Assembly: GCF_022836845.1 (NCBI RefSeq)
Contig: NZ_JAJNNZ010000001.1
Location: 372,001-436,000, forward strand
From: Vibrio gelatinilyticus
GTDB lineage: Bacteria > Pseudomonadota > Gammaproteobacteria > Enterobacterales > Vibrionaceae
Direction: 5' to 3'
DNA: 64,000 nt
Position numbers and translations under genes: made by a program. The notes under the pieces are model-generated. The model ran no database searches. It was not told where the DNA came from and saw only the letters and a list, made by a program, of their open reading frames with translations. Positions 44,981 through 54,392 of the stretch are shown piece after piece (positions within the stretch are counted from its first letter, which is position 1; every line of letters begins with the position of its first letter).

Positions 44981-47900
44981 CTAAGCTTCGGGTAAATCAC
45001 CGTGGCTAGTACGCGCTTTTACATCGTAACTGAGCGCTTTATTGAGTTCCGCTTCAACATGGCCTGGCGCTCGCGTACTGGCCGAAATCAGACGGTACAT
45101 GGCAGGAATGACGAATAAAGTCACCAAAGTCGCAAACGCCATACCAAAGAAAATTACGGTACCTACCGAAACTCGGCTTTCGTAACCCGCGCCTGTGGAC
45201 ATAATGAGCGGAATAGCACCAGCAAGCGTAGTAAACGCTGTCATCATAATCGGTCGTAAACGTCTTGCTGACGCATCGATAATGGCCTTTTCGAACTCAA
45301 TGCCTTTATCACGCAGTTGGTTAGCAAACTCTACAATTAAAATACCATTTTTGGTCACCATCCCGATAAGCATGATCATGCCAATCTGACTATAGATATT
45401 CAGCCCCTGACTCATGATAAATAAGCCAAGGAAGCCACCAAATACTCCCATAGGTACGGTGAACATTACGACTAATGGGTTGATAAAGCTTTCAAACTGC
45501 GCGGCCAAGACTAAATAAGCCACCAGCAGTGCCAGAGCAAACACGACAAGGATACTCGACTGATTCTCTTTGAAATCCTTTGATTCTCCCGAATAGCTGA
45601 CCGATATATCGCCTGGTAGCATGTCAATGGCTTGCTGATCCATAAAGTCGAGTGCCTCACCCAAGGTATAGCCATCGGCAAGGTTTGCCGTAATCGTTAT
45701 GGCTTTTTGCTTGTTGTAGTGAGAAAGACGAATCGAAGAGGCGACTTCTTCAATACTGGTGACGGCATCTAATGTGACCAACTCGCCAGATTTCGTTCGC
45801 ATATAGATTTGACTTAGATCCGCTGCATTATTGAAGCTATTTTCGTCGCCTCGCAGATACACATCGTACTCCTCTCCACGCTCGACATAGGTCGTTTCCT
45901 TTTTGCCGCCAAGCATCACTTCTAATGTATCGGAAATGGCCGAAACACTAATGCCAAGTTCCGCTGCACGCTCTCGATCAATGCTCACCACCAGCTCTGG
46001 TGTTTTCTCTGAGTAATTGGTGTTCGCACCTTCCATAAATGGCGAGTCTTCTGCAGCTTGCTCAAGCTTCTCTGCCCACTTTTGCAATTCAGGATAGTCA
46101 GAACCGCCAATTACGAACTGTACAGGCTCACTTGAACCTCCTCGGAATCCAGGTGTAAAGGGAAAGACTCGAACATCTGGGATCCCTGCCAGCGCTTTAC
46201 GTACATGGCCTAACGCCTGTTGAGCCGTCACTGTACGTTCGTTCCAATCTTCTAATATCATGATAACGAAACCAGTTTGGTCACCGGCATTGCCGCCAAA
46301 CGCTGGCGACTGAATGCTAAACGACTTCAAGAAGCCTTGCCCAAGCAGTGGCATTAAACGGTTCTCAACAATGTCCATATTGGCAGACATACGGTTATAA
46401 CTGGTTGCATCGGCCCCGCGCACGAAAGCAAAGATCACCCCTCGGTCTTCTTGTGGTGTCAGTTGGGCAGGAACTTGCTGCATGAGTTGATAGCTACCGC
46501 CTATACAGGACAAGATCACAATAGGCGCTATCCAGCGCCACTTGAGGGCTTTGGTCAAAGCGCGACGATATACCGATTCAACGCGTTTAAATTGCTTATC
46601 AACAAACAAGGTAAAACGACTTGGTTTGACGTTGGCTTTTAAGATGGTGCTACCAAGCACTGGGGTGAGTGTCAGGGCGATCAAGGATGAGAAAATCACT
46701 GACATCGCCAGCAATACCGAGAACTCGGTAAACAATAGCCCTATCATACCATCCATAAAGGAGATCGGTAGAAAGACCATGACCAGAACCAATGTAGTAG
46801 CAACGACCGCAAAACCCACTTCTCGCGTGCCTTTATATGCGGCAAGCAATGGGGACTCGCCTTGTTCGATATGATGGAAGATGTTCTCAACCACAACGAT
46901 GGCGTCATCAACCACAAGGCCGATGGATAAAATCAACGCCATTAATGTAATGAGGTTAATGGAAAAACCAAAAAAGTAAGCTGCAATAAAGGATGAAATA
47001 AGAGCGACAGGCACAGTGACCGCAGGGATCAAGGTGGCTCTCGCTTGGCCAATAAAGATATACAGCACCAAAATCACTAACCCACCAGTGATAAAGAGCG
47101 TGTTGTACACTTCTGAGATAGAGCGGTCGATAAATACCGTCGAGTCATAGTCGATCGCTAGGCGAGTTCCTGTTGGCAAGAACTGTTGAATATCTTCCAC
47201 TTCTTTATGTACTAGGTCCGCCATTTCCAATGGATTTGCATCCGACTGGGGGATGATCCCCATGCTCACATTGACCACACCGTCACTTTTAAAGGTCGAG
47301 TTTTCATTCTCTGCGCCAACATACACATCGGCGACATCTTTGAGATAAATAGGCGTGTTATCGCTGGCTCGTTTTACTACTAGATATTCAAAATCAACCG
47401 GTGTGTTATAAGCTCTTGCGGTGCGGACCGACATCACCGTCGCGTCGTTACGAACTTGTCCACCCGGGCTTTCTAGATTTTCGGTTTTGAGCGCCAAAGA
47501 GATGTCACTTGTGGTGACACCGCGACCAGCCATAAACGCAGGTTTTAATTTAACGTACATGACCTGATTGAGGCCACCAGACAAGTCCACCGAGCTAACA
47601 CCCGAGATCAAGCTAAAGCGATCAAGCAACACTCGATTGGCATAATCGGTAAGCTGGGTTCGGTCCATCTCTGAAGAGCTAAGATTGATGTAAAGTGAAG
47701 CTTCGCCACTGCCATTATTTTTAAACACTAATGGATCGTCTGCTTCATCCGGGAGAGCCCTTTGCGCTCGGGCAACGGCATCGCGCACATCACTTACGCC
47801 AGTATTAAGATCATACCCCAGCTCAAAGGTAACCGTAATACGTGACATGCCATTTCGAGTCACCGAGTTGATCTCGTCGATGCCGCTAATACCAGATAAC

Positions 47901-48109
47901 TGATCTTCGATGGCGGAGGTTATTTGACTTTCGATAATCGTTGCCGAGGCACCAGAGTATCTTGTTGAAATCGACACAACCGGGCTTTCAATATCTGGCA
48001 TTTCTCGCACGGCCAGTTTATTAAATGACACAATACCAAACACACACAACAGTAAACTCAGTACAACCGCAGCCACCGGACGTTTAACGGATATATCGGA
48101 CAATAACAT
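44981..48109 (-). CDS. RND efflux pump inner-membrane permease (AcrB family)
   Basis: 1042 residues, the normal size. The N-terminus MLLSDISVKRPVAAVVLSLL is the first TM helix; the proton-relay pair is in LILSIGLVVDDAIVVVENIF (TM4, about residues 395-414), and LAAQFESFINPLVVMFTVPM marks TM8-9. Two large periplasmic loops lie between. It exports drugs or other hydrophobic compounds with proton influx, with a periplasmic adaptor and an outer-membrane channel (TolC-type, not here). It overlaps the adaptor gene by 1 bp. Substrate unknown; one of several such pumps in vibrios. Confidence 0.95.
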   Translation of the reverse strand: MLLSDISVKRPVAAVVLSLLLCVFGIVSFNKLAVREMPDIESPVVSISTRYSGASATIIESQITSAIEDQLSGISGIDEINSVTRNGMSRITVTFELGYDLNTGVSDVRDAVARAQRALPDEADDPLVFKNNGSGEASLYINLSSSEMDRTQLTDYANRVLLDRFSLISGVSSVDLSGGLNQVMYVKLKPAFMAGRGVTTSDISLALKTENLESPGGQVRNDATVMSVRTARAYNTPVDFEYLVVKRASDNTPIYLKDVADVYVGAENENSTFKSDGVVNVSMGIIPQSDANPLEMADLVHKEVEDIQQFLPTGTRLAIDYDSTVFIDRSISEVYNTLFITGGLVILVLYIFIGQARATLIPAVTVPVALISSFIAAYFFGFSINLITLMALILSIGLVVDDAIVVVENIFHHIEQGESPLLAAYKGTREVGFAVVATTLVLVMVFLPISFMDGMIGLLFTEFSVLLAMSVIFSSLIALTLTPVLGSTILKANVKPSRFTLFVDKQFKRVESVYRRALTKALKWRWIAPIVILSCIGGSYQLMQQVPAQLTPQEDRGVIFAFVRGADATSYNRMSANMDIVENRLMPLLGQGFLKSFSIQSPAFGGNAGDQTGFVIMILEDWNERTVTAQQALGHVRKALAGIPDVRVFPFTPGFRGGSSEPVQFVIGGSDYPELQKWAEKLEQAAEDSPFMEGANTNYSEKTPELVVSIDRERAAELGISVSAISDTLEVMLGGKKETTYVERGEEYDVYLRGDENSFNNAADLSQIYMRTKSGELVTLDAVTSIEEVASSIRLSHYNKQKAITITANLADGYTLGEALDFMDQQAIDMLPGDISVSYSGESKDFKENQSSILVVFALALLVAYLVLAAQFESFINPLVVMFTVPMGVFGGFLGLFIMSQGLNIYSQIGMIMLIGMVTKNGILIVEFANQLRDKGIEFEKAIIDASARRLRPIMMTAFTTLAGAIPLIMSTGAGYESRVSVGTVIFFGMAFATLVTLFVIPAMYRLISASTRAPGHVEAELNKALSYDVKARTSHGDLPEA

Positions 48110-49185
48110 TAGTTTGCTCCCGCACTGCTGGGCTTAGAGGCCTGTCCTAGTGACGGCTCTGATCCCACTTCCGAGACTTTAACACCGTCACGCATATTGA
48201 CTATGCCCTGCACAACGATGCGCTCACCAATGCTAATTCCCTGTTCAATCACAACTTGGTTACCCACGCGAGCGCCGAGTATCACCTCTTGACGATGCGC
48301 TTTATTTCGCTCATCGATGACATACACAAAGCGTTTAGTGCCCGAATACTCCAGCGCTTGCACAGGAATGATTGGGGCTTCCATCGGAGGGAAACTCATG
48401 CGAGCTTGAGCCAACATGCCTGGCTTGAGCTTGTTATCTTCATTTTGAAAGTGAATACGCACTCTCAGATTCAAGGTTTCCTGATTCACGCGCGTATCTA
48501 CGGCAACCACTTTACCTAAGAAAACTCGTTGTCCCCATGCCGCAGTTATCGCACTCACTTCCATACCTTTTTCTAGTAAGGGTAAGTAGCTCTCAGGGAC
48601 TTGCAAATCAAGCTGCATCACTGACAGGTCATCTAATGTCAGCAGCTCTGTACCTACGTTTACCAATTTTCCTCGGCTAAAATCAATCAAGCCGACCGTG
48701 CCATCAAAAGGCGCTTCGATATGCAAGTCATTTAATGAAGCATTGGCAGAATCCAAACGTGCCTGTGCGATCTCTACATTGGTTTTTTGTGCATTTATTT
48801 CTGTTTGGGTGATCGCATTGCGCGCCACTAGACGCTCAAACTCCGTCAAGATACGTTTTTGATCTTTCAAATAGGCTTTTGCCTCTGCGACATTCGCTCT
48901 TGCCTTGTCGTCATTGAGAAGGACAAGCGCTTGTCCCTTAGTGACGTTTTGATTTGCAGTGACAACAATCTGATCCACAATACCATTGACTTCAGAAGAG
49001 ATAACAACCGCTTGATCAGACTTTAGTTTTCCGACCAATGAAAGGCTTTGAGACACTTGATGAATAGCGACAGGCTCAGACACAATTGAAACAGCCTGTG
49101 AACCAGCACCACGTTTTGCCACTGCGAATGGGCTAGCCGAGAGAATAGATAACGTTAATAGACTGATTATCGTTTTATTTTTCAT
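48109..49185 (-). CDS. RND periplasmic adaptor (membrane fusion) protein
   Basis: 358 residues from ATG 49185 (MKNKTIISLLTLSIL), with a cleavable signal peptide ending near AVAK. The lipoyl halves are VVISSEVNGIVDQIVVTANQ and ALNDLHIEAPFDGTVGLIDF, flanking an alpha-hairpin (about 95-150), followed by a beta-barrel and membrane-proximal domain. It links the AcrB-like permease to TolC. No lipobox Cys, so it is probably held by the signal anchor or the complex. First gene of the two-gene operon, divergent from the tRNA genes. Confidence 0.94.
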   Translation of the reverse strand: MKNKTIISLLTLSILSASPFAVAKRGAGSQAVSIVSEPVAIHQVSQSLSLVGKLKSDQAVVISSEVNGIVDQIVVTANQNVTKGQALVLLNDDKARANVAEAKAYLKDQKRILTEFERLVARNAITQTEINAQKTNVEIAQARLDSANASLNDLHIEAPFDGTVGLIDFSRGKLVNVGTELLTLDDLSVMQLDLQVPESYLPLLEKGMEVSAITAAWGQRVFLGKVVAVDTRVNQETLNLRVRIHFQNEDNKLKPGMLAQARMSFPPMEAPIIPVQALEYSGTKRFVYVIDERNKAHRQEVILGARVGNQVVIEQGISIGERIVVQGIVNMRDGVKVSEVGSEPSLGQASKPSSAGAN

Positions 49186-49378
49186 ACTATTTTTACATCC
49201 AATATAAATTACCGTCATTTTAGCCTGTCGTGCTCTTCATAACGTCAAGAAGTGTAAATGTTTCGAAAATGTCTGTGACCAAATCAATTTTATCACTCTC
49301 ATTAATAACGATAACCGCGCTTTTTAAGCGTCTTTGTCCAAAAAGGCACCATTCAATTCAAAATCCTCAAAAAAGGGG

Positions 49379-49406
49379 TTTACAGCTATGCGCAGTTTGT
49401 TATGAT
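49379..49406 (+). promoter_or_regulatory. Promoter of the tRNA-Tyr operon
   Basis: TTTACA (49379-49384), 16-bp spacer, TATGAT (49401-49406), then a GC-rich discriminator GCGCTCCGC. The discriminator is typical of stable-RNA promoters that respond to the stringent response. Confidence 0.75.
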
Positions 49407-49462
49407 GCGCTCCGCACTTGAGTGATGTGTTGGGAAAACATCAAACAAGTATAAAATACCCT

Positions 49463-49547
49463 GGAGGGGTTCCCGAGTGGCCAAAGGGATCAGACTGTAA
49501 ATCTGACGGCTCTGCCTTCGATGGTTCGAATCCGTCCCCCTCCACCA
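49463..49547 (+). tRNA. tRNA-Tyr (GTA), first copy
   Basis: 85 nt, class II. Anticodon arm CAGACTGTAAATCTG with GTA, T-arm GGTTCGAATCC, acceptor GGAGGGG pairing with CCCCTCC, and CCA encoded. The long variable arm is typical of bacterial tRNA-Tyr. Confidence 0.97.
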
Positions 49548-49626
49548 TATTCGTTTCGTTGTGTAAACAACCAAACAAACTTGACGCGCTGTGTTGGGAA
49601 AACTGCGAACAAGTATAAAACACCCT

Positions 49627-49711
49627 GGAGGGGTTCCCGAGTGGCCAAAGGGATCAGACTGTAAATCTGACGGCTCTGCCTTCGATGGTTCGAATCCGTC
49701 CCCCTCCACCA
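49627..49711 (+). tRNA. tRNA-Tyr (GTA), second copy
   Basis: Identical to the first copy, 79 bp downstream; CCA encoded. The upstream flank (TGTTGGGAAAAC then AACAAGTATAAAA) is also repeated, so the gene arose by tandem duplication of a unit of about 164 bp. Confidence 0.97.
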
Positions 49712-49720
49712 TATACACGA

Positions 49721-49748
49721 AAGCCGACTCATTGAGTCGGCTTTTTTG
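49721..49748 (+). terminator. Rho-independent terminator after tRNA-Tyr genes
   Basis: AAGCCGACTC-ATT-GAGTCGGCTT followed by TTTT. The symmetrical stem could also end the convergent PLP decarboxylase gene. Confidence 0.88.
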
Positions 49749-49751
49749 TTT

Positions 49752-51098
49752 CTATTCGGTGTGTGACGACTTCGAAAGTTTCTTCGGCAACATCGCCAAG
49801 ACCTGGCTTACCCACTTGGGCGTGTAGCCTGAACCTTTCCCTCCTGAGTAGGCCAAACTCCCTTGCTCATCGGACTCGCCAGCTTTAACTTCTTCCACTA
49901 CATGATAAAAGTCTTCAATCATTCGCTCTACTTGTTCATCACAAATTGGATCAATCGCTAAATGAATCGCTGGGGGTTGCGTATTACCTAATAAACTCCA
50001 CCCGCGCTGTGCCATTCCCCCGACAACTTTGCTGATATCCAGAGTGACGGAGTCGATAATCAGTAAAGACAAGTCGGTTTTTGCGGTATTGAGATCGCGA
50101 CAATCAGCGAGGCCATCGATCATCTTTTGTTTAATGGCCATTATGCGCTTTGCGTTAGCCACATAACCATCCTCGCCCATGTAGTTCAAGACCGCCCATG
50201 CTGCTGCTGTTGAAGCAAAAGTACGACTTCCGCCAAGAGATTGGGTAAAATACGGGCCGCATGGCCAATCGTCCTCTACAGTGTAATGATGAAATTGTTC
50301 GTCACCACCACGATACATTACCGTAGACATTGGTTTTGGGGCGTACCCGTATTTATGCATATCCGCTGAAATGGAACGCACACCCGGTACCGTAAAGTCC
50401 CAATTTGGCAAGTCATATCCTGCTTTTTGTACAAAGGGGGCTAAGTAGCCACCAACACATGCATCGACATGAAGCCATACTCCTTTTTCAATCGCGAGTT
50501 CCGATAGCTCTTCGATGCGATCATAAACGCCAAAAGGCCAACATGGTGCTGATCCGACGATTCCGATAGTATTTTCAGTTATCGCGGCTTTCGTCGCTTC
50601 AATGTCGACCCGGTTATCTGCAGCAACGGGAGTGCGCACAATATTAATACCAAAATATTTACCGCCACGTGAGAACGCGATATGAGCAGAATAAGGAATG
50701 ACGATTTCCGGCTCTTTAATGTGCGGCATCGTGTCACGAGCCCAGTCTCGCATCGCTTTCATTGCACAATAAATCGATTCAGAACCACCTGTCGTAAAGT
50801 TTGCTCGCATATCATCACTGCCGTGGAAAATCTCACGAATCATTTCGATAAGTTCGTCTTCTATTTGCCCAGCAGGTTTGTTCATAAAGGTAAACAGCGC
50901 ATTAAAAGAAAAGAACTTGAGTGCCGCCTGCTCTACTACGCTTTGGATCTCTTCACTGCCTTTTAGCGAATACATACCAAATCGGCCACCATCAACAGGC
51001 ACCATTTCCTGCTTGAGTTCATCAAGCTTATGTAAAACATCATCCTTGCCGTACCCCTTTTTGGGGAAGTACGTTTTGCTCTCTTTCATGATTGGCAT
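49752..51098 (-). CDS. PLP-dependent decarboxylase/lyase (group II decarboxylase fold)
   Basis: 448 residues. The PLP lysine is in SADMHKYGYAPKPMS (about residue 250), the His that stacks on PLP is in VIPYSAHIAFSRGGKYF and the Asp/Ala pair in WLHVDACVGGYL. These resemble glutamate decarboxylase and sphingosine-1-phosphate lyase families. The substrate cannot be told from sequence. It ends a three-gene set with a ureohydrolase (10 bp upstream) and a zinc dehydrogenase, so decarboxylation of a guanidino or amino acid compound is plausible. No signal peptide. Confidence 0.87.
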   Translation of the reverse strand: MPIMKESKTYFPKKGYGKDDVLHKLDELKQEMVPVDGGRFGMYSLKGSEEIQSVVEQAALKFFSFNALFTFMNKPAGQIEDELIEMIREIFHGSDDMRANFTTGGSESIYCAMKAMRDWARDTMPHIKEPEIVIPYSAHIAFSRGGKYFGINIVRTPVAADNRVDIEATKAAITENTIGIVGSAPCWPFGVYDRIEELSELAIEKGVWLHVDACVGGYLAPFVQKAGYDLPNWDFTVPGVRSISADMHKYGYAPKPMSTVMYRGGDEQFHHYTVEDDWPCGPYFTQSLGGSRTFASTAAAWAVLNYMGEDGYVANAKRIMAIKQKMIDGLADCRDLNTAKTDLSLLIIDSVTLDISKVVGGMAQRGWSLLGNTQPPAIHLAIDPICDEQVERMIEDFYHVVEEVKAGESDEQGSLAYSGGKGSGYTPKWVSQVLAMLPKKLSKSSHTE

Positions 51099-51107
51099 AA
51101 TGCAGAC

Positions 51108-52061
51108 CTATTGATTCAAAAAGTGGCTTCGGTAACCCATCATTAGGGCCGTTAATTTCGACGCGGTAAGCGCGGTGATATGATTCACATCGTTTGCAGG
51201 ACACAACTCAACAATATCAAAACCACAGATATTGCCTTTAGCGGCCTTATTGAGTTCAAATAGCAACTCTTTTTGCTGCTTAAAGGTCATCCCCCCTGAC
51301 TCGGGGTGCGTGGTACCTGGAACATAGATCGCATCCATGCCGTCGATATCCAAGGAAACATAAGTGGGTACGCTCGCATCAATCACCTCTTGCATAATGT
51401 CTTCTGCGCCACGTTCTTCGACCTCATGAACCGGAATAATGCGAATCCCGGCGGCTTTAGCGCGCTGAAATTCCGCTGCGGTGGAGTTTCTTGCCCCTAT
51501 TACTGTGATGTTACGAACAAAGGGTAATTGATGAATATGGGTCGTCTGCGTGCCATGGTTATATTTTGATTCAAGTGGCATATCGGCAAAGTCGAGATGG
51601 GCATCAAAATAAATGAAATCCATGGTCTTATGGGTATCTTCAAAGCCTCGAACCAGGGGATAAGTGATGGAATGATCACCGCCTACGGCAATAGGCACTG
51701 CTCCCGATGCTAAGATTTCTTTTACGCTATTGGACATACGATCACGATTAATTTTGCCTTCTCCTGGGCTAATGACCACGTCACCGATATCACCAATCCT
51801 AGCGCCTTCTAGCAAAGTCAGATTTTTGTCGACATCAAACAGGCCGACCTCACCAATATCAAAAAATATCGTGACCGGATTGTCACGCAGTGCATTAGGC
51901 ATATCTGCCTGCCCCGATTGAATATAAGGGGCAAAAGTACCTTCAGCGTACGGAACACCCAACATGGCATAATCTAGTTTGTGTGCTGATAAATCGGTAA
52001 TTCGCTCTGCCCCCATAAAGGTTCGTGGAGGGGCATAAAAGTTTGGGATAGTTTCAGACAT
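51108..52061 (-). CDS. Agmatinase/arginase-family ureohydrolase
   Basis: 317 residues. The binuclear manganese ligands are visible: AVGGDHSITYPLVRG (His), FIYFDAHLDFADMP (Asp-x-His-x-Asp) and VSLDIDGMDAIYVPGT (Asp-x-Asp). These hydrolyse guanidino compounds to urea and an amine. Family members include agmatinase, guanidinobutyrase and formiminoglutamase, and the exact substrate is open. It sits between the zinc dehydrogenase and the PLP decarboxylase, so a catabolic route that removes a guanidino group is likely. Confidence 0.92.
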   Translation of the reverse strand: MSETIPNFYAPPRTFMGAERITDLSAHKLDYAMLGVPYAEGTFAPYIQSGQADMPNALRDNPVTIFFDIGEVGLFDVDKNLTLLEGARIGDIGDVVISPGEGKINRDRMSNSVKEILASGAVPIAVGGDHSITYPLVRGFEDTHKTMDFIYFDAHLDFADMPLESKYNHGTQTTHIHQLPFVRNITVIGARNSTAAEFQRAKAAGIRIIPVHEVEERGAEDIMQEVIDASVPTYVSLDIDGMDAIYVPGTTHPESGGMTFKQQKELLFELNKAAKGNICGFDIVELCPANDVNHITALTASKLTALMMGYRSHFLNQ

Positions 52062-52138
52062 CGTTTTACCTACCTGATTGTCGAATGAAATAAATTTGGC
52101 ACTTTGTCGGTTAGTTGTTTACCTAAATGGCACCTAGG

Positions 52139-53233
52139 CTATTCACCGGGAATCAGGTGGATCTTGCCGACAAATTCGTTAACGCTGTTTCGGTCGTTAA
52201 GCAGTTCAAATGCTTCCGCTGCTCGTGACATTGGAAATGTGTGTGTCACCAACTTATCAATCTTGTCTTGCATCCACGGGTCACACAACGTTTCCAAGAT
52301 TTCGCGGCGATGGCGAAAATCAACATCGAACGATGCTGTAATGGTCTTCTTCGACCAGCAGATCCCACACTCTGTATTGAGTTCCCACTTAAGATCAGGA
52401 CCTTGGTCTGCTGCGTAACCAAGCTGAACCATGGTGCCGTAGTGACGAAGAGAATCTAGACAACGTTGTTGGTAATATGGATAGCCAGAGCATTCGAATG
52501 AGAAGTCAGCACCACGACCGTCGATGGTGTGTTCTTTGACCTGTGCTAACCAATCTTCGTCTTCCGAGTTAATGATTACGTCAGCACCCAATTCAGCAGC
52601 CCGCGCCATACGTTTAGTATCGCGCCCAATGGCGATCACTTTCGCTCCGCGATATTTCAGATTCACAATCGTCGCAAGCCCGATGAAACCAACACCACCA
52701 ACAACACATACATGCTCTTGAGTTACATGATGTTCACGTACTGGCGTGTAGGTGCAGCCAATCAAACAATTTGCGGCTGTTGCATATTTGTCTGGCAGGT
52801 TGTCGGGAATTTTGGCCAACATGTTGTTGGGCACCAAACGGTATTCACAAAAACCCGCTCCTCCAGATTCTGAATGGTTCGCCTCTTCAACCTGCTGGGG
52901 GCCCTTTAGGTTAATACAGTGAGTAGCACCCAAGCCGTTCTCACATACCCAGCAATCACCGCATGCCCAGCCTTGAAAGATAACCACGCGATCACCGACC
53001 TGGTATTTTGTTTCACCAGGGCCGACAGCCTCTATGACCCCGACACCTTCGTGGCCCAAAGAACTTGACGTTTCATGCCATTCAAGAAAACCTGTTTTGT
53101 ATACACGGTGTTCGATGCAGTTTGGCGCGATTGTTTGGCGCACACGCACAAAGCCGCTGACGGGCGCCGCGACATTCATCTCTAAGACTCTGGCACTTCC
53201 TTTTTTTATTTCGAGTACTTTATTAACCTTCAT
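52139..53233 (-). CDS. Zinc-binding medium-chain alcohol dehydrogenase
   Basis: 364 residues from ATG 53233 (MKVNKVLEIKKGSARV), because the upstream ATG gives only a short extra piece. GHEGVGVIEAVG is the catalytic-zinc His-Glu motif, ACGDCWVCENG begins the structural-zinc loop, and VVGGVGFIGLATIVNL is the NAD(P) Rossmann motif. It oxidises an alcohol or polyol to an aldehyde or ketone. Probably part of the same pathway as the adjacent ureohydrolase; 77 bp separates them. Confidence 0.9.
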   Translation of the reverse strand: MKVNKVLEIKKGSARVLEMNVAAPVSGFVRVRQTIAPNCIEHRVYKTGFLEWHETSSSLGHEGVGVIEAVGPGETKYQVGDRVVIFQGWACGDCWVCENGLGATHCINLKGPQQVEEANHSESGGAGFCEYRLVPNNMLAKIPDNLPDKYATAANCLIGCTYTPVREHHVTQEHVCVVGGVGFIGLATIVNLKYRGAKVIAIGRDTKRMARAAELGADVIINSEDEDWLAQVKEHTIDGRGADFSFECSGYPYYQQRCLDSLRHYGTMVQLGYAADQGPDLKWELNTECGICWSKKTITASFDVDFRHRREILETLCDPWMQDKIDKLVTHTFPMSRAAEAFELLNDRNSVNEFVGKIHLIPGE

Positions 53234-53360
53234 ATGCCTTCCTTGCTCAATCGGATGTTGCAATTTTGACAGCGGACTCTGAATAAAAATTGACAGTTAA
53301 TTATAAAATTGACATTTTAGACAACAACGTTGGTTGGTCATGAACTGGGTTGGATTTTGA

Positions 53361-54392
53361 ATGAGCTTTAACGAAGAAAAACACCATTTTGCGGCAATAT
53401 TGATTAATAGGCTGATTGCCGTGCTCGAAATCGAACGACCTTCTATGGCCGATGCGTTGAAGCGTCAGTTACGCGAGACAATATCAAATGGATCGAGTAT
53501 TAGTTTGCAGGCCGCTGAGGGGTTAGTGACTCACTATTACAAGCACGTCAGTGGTTTGTATTTGAGGATCTATGAAGGTGTCAACTTACGCGATTTTGGG
53601 CTGTACGGCTATGCGATTGCATCCAGTGCTACTGTTCGCTCAGGGCTAATGCTGTCTCAACAGTTTTTGTCGATGACCACAACTTATTATCAGGAATCTC
53701 TCCATGAACAAACCAACAGCCTGAGTATCATCCCAGATATTGACCATCAGCACCCCTCACCTCAGATATTGAGTGAAGATTTTGCCGCAGGTTATTGGGT
53801 CTTACTCAAGCACGTCATCACAGGAGACAGAAGCGATATGGATCAACTCATCTTTGAATTCTGTTATCCGGCACCTGGCTATGTGGCCTTGTACGAGAAA
53901 CTGTTTGCAGGCTGTACCCTAAGATTTAACCAGCCGAGAACCTTGGTTAAGATACCCAATAAATGGCTAGCAGAGCCCATCTCTTTGGAGCCTTCGAAAA
54001 CAGAGGCGCTATTGTCAGAGAAAATGACTGTGGGTATTGAACAGCAGCCACGCCAGTTAAGCGCGATCGAGCGCAGCATCACAGACATCGTCTTTCGTTC
54101 TCATTTCACCAAGACCACCATTCCAGATATTGCTGACGAGTTTTCTATGAGTTCGAGGCAGTTGCGTTACTACCTTCAAAAGTCCAAGGTGAGCGTGAGA
54201 GAGCTCGTCCTGCGTACACGAATGTCAGTGGCCTCTCGTATGCTGATCGAAACGAATCTAGATATAGGTACCATCGCCGAAACACTCAATTACAGTGAGT
54301 CCAGTGCGTTGATCCGCAGTTTTCATTCTTTCTATGCCATCTCGCCACTGCAATATCGCATGCAGCAGCGTGACCCTTTTCTAAGCCACTAA
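53361..54392 (+). CDS. AraC-family transcriptional regulator
   Basis: 343 residues. The C-terminal double helix-turn-helix is TIPDIADEFSMSSRQLRYYL and IGTIAETLNYSESSALIRSF, ending with SPLQYRMQQ. The N-terminal 220 residues are an AraC_binding-type region (arabinose-like, OruR/AliphA group). It is divergent from the zinc dehydrogenase, with 127 bp between, so it probably activates the three-gene cluster on substrate. It overlaps the outer-membrane barrel gene by 4 bp at their convergent stops. Confidence 0.92.
   Translation: MSFNEEKHHFAAILINRLIAVLEIERPSMADALKRQLRETISNGSSISLQAAEGLVTHYYKHVSGLYLRIYEGVNLRDFGLYGYAIASSATVRSGLMLSQQFLSMTTTYYQESLHEQTNSLSIIPDIDHQHPSPQILSEDFAAGYWVLLKHVITGDRSDMDQLIFEFCYPAPGYVALYEKLFAGCTLRFNQPRTLVKIPNKWLAEPISLEPSKTEALLSEKMTVGIEQQPRQLSAIERSITDIVFRSHFTKTTIPDIADEFSMSSRQLRYYLQKSKVSVRELVLRTRMSVASRMLIETNLDIGTIAETLNYSESSALIRSFHSFYAISPLQYRMQQRDPFLSH

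Noticed and set aside
49463..49711. tRNA-Tyr pair as an attachment site of a further island
   Set aside because: No integrase or atypical genes lie next to it; the flanks are core genes and a terminator.
49386..49827. Several open frames over the tRNA region
   Set aside because: They arise from reading through the two identical tRNA-Tyr genes; repeated peptides such as GDGFEPSKAEPSDLQ are typical tRNA artefacts.
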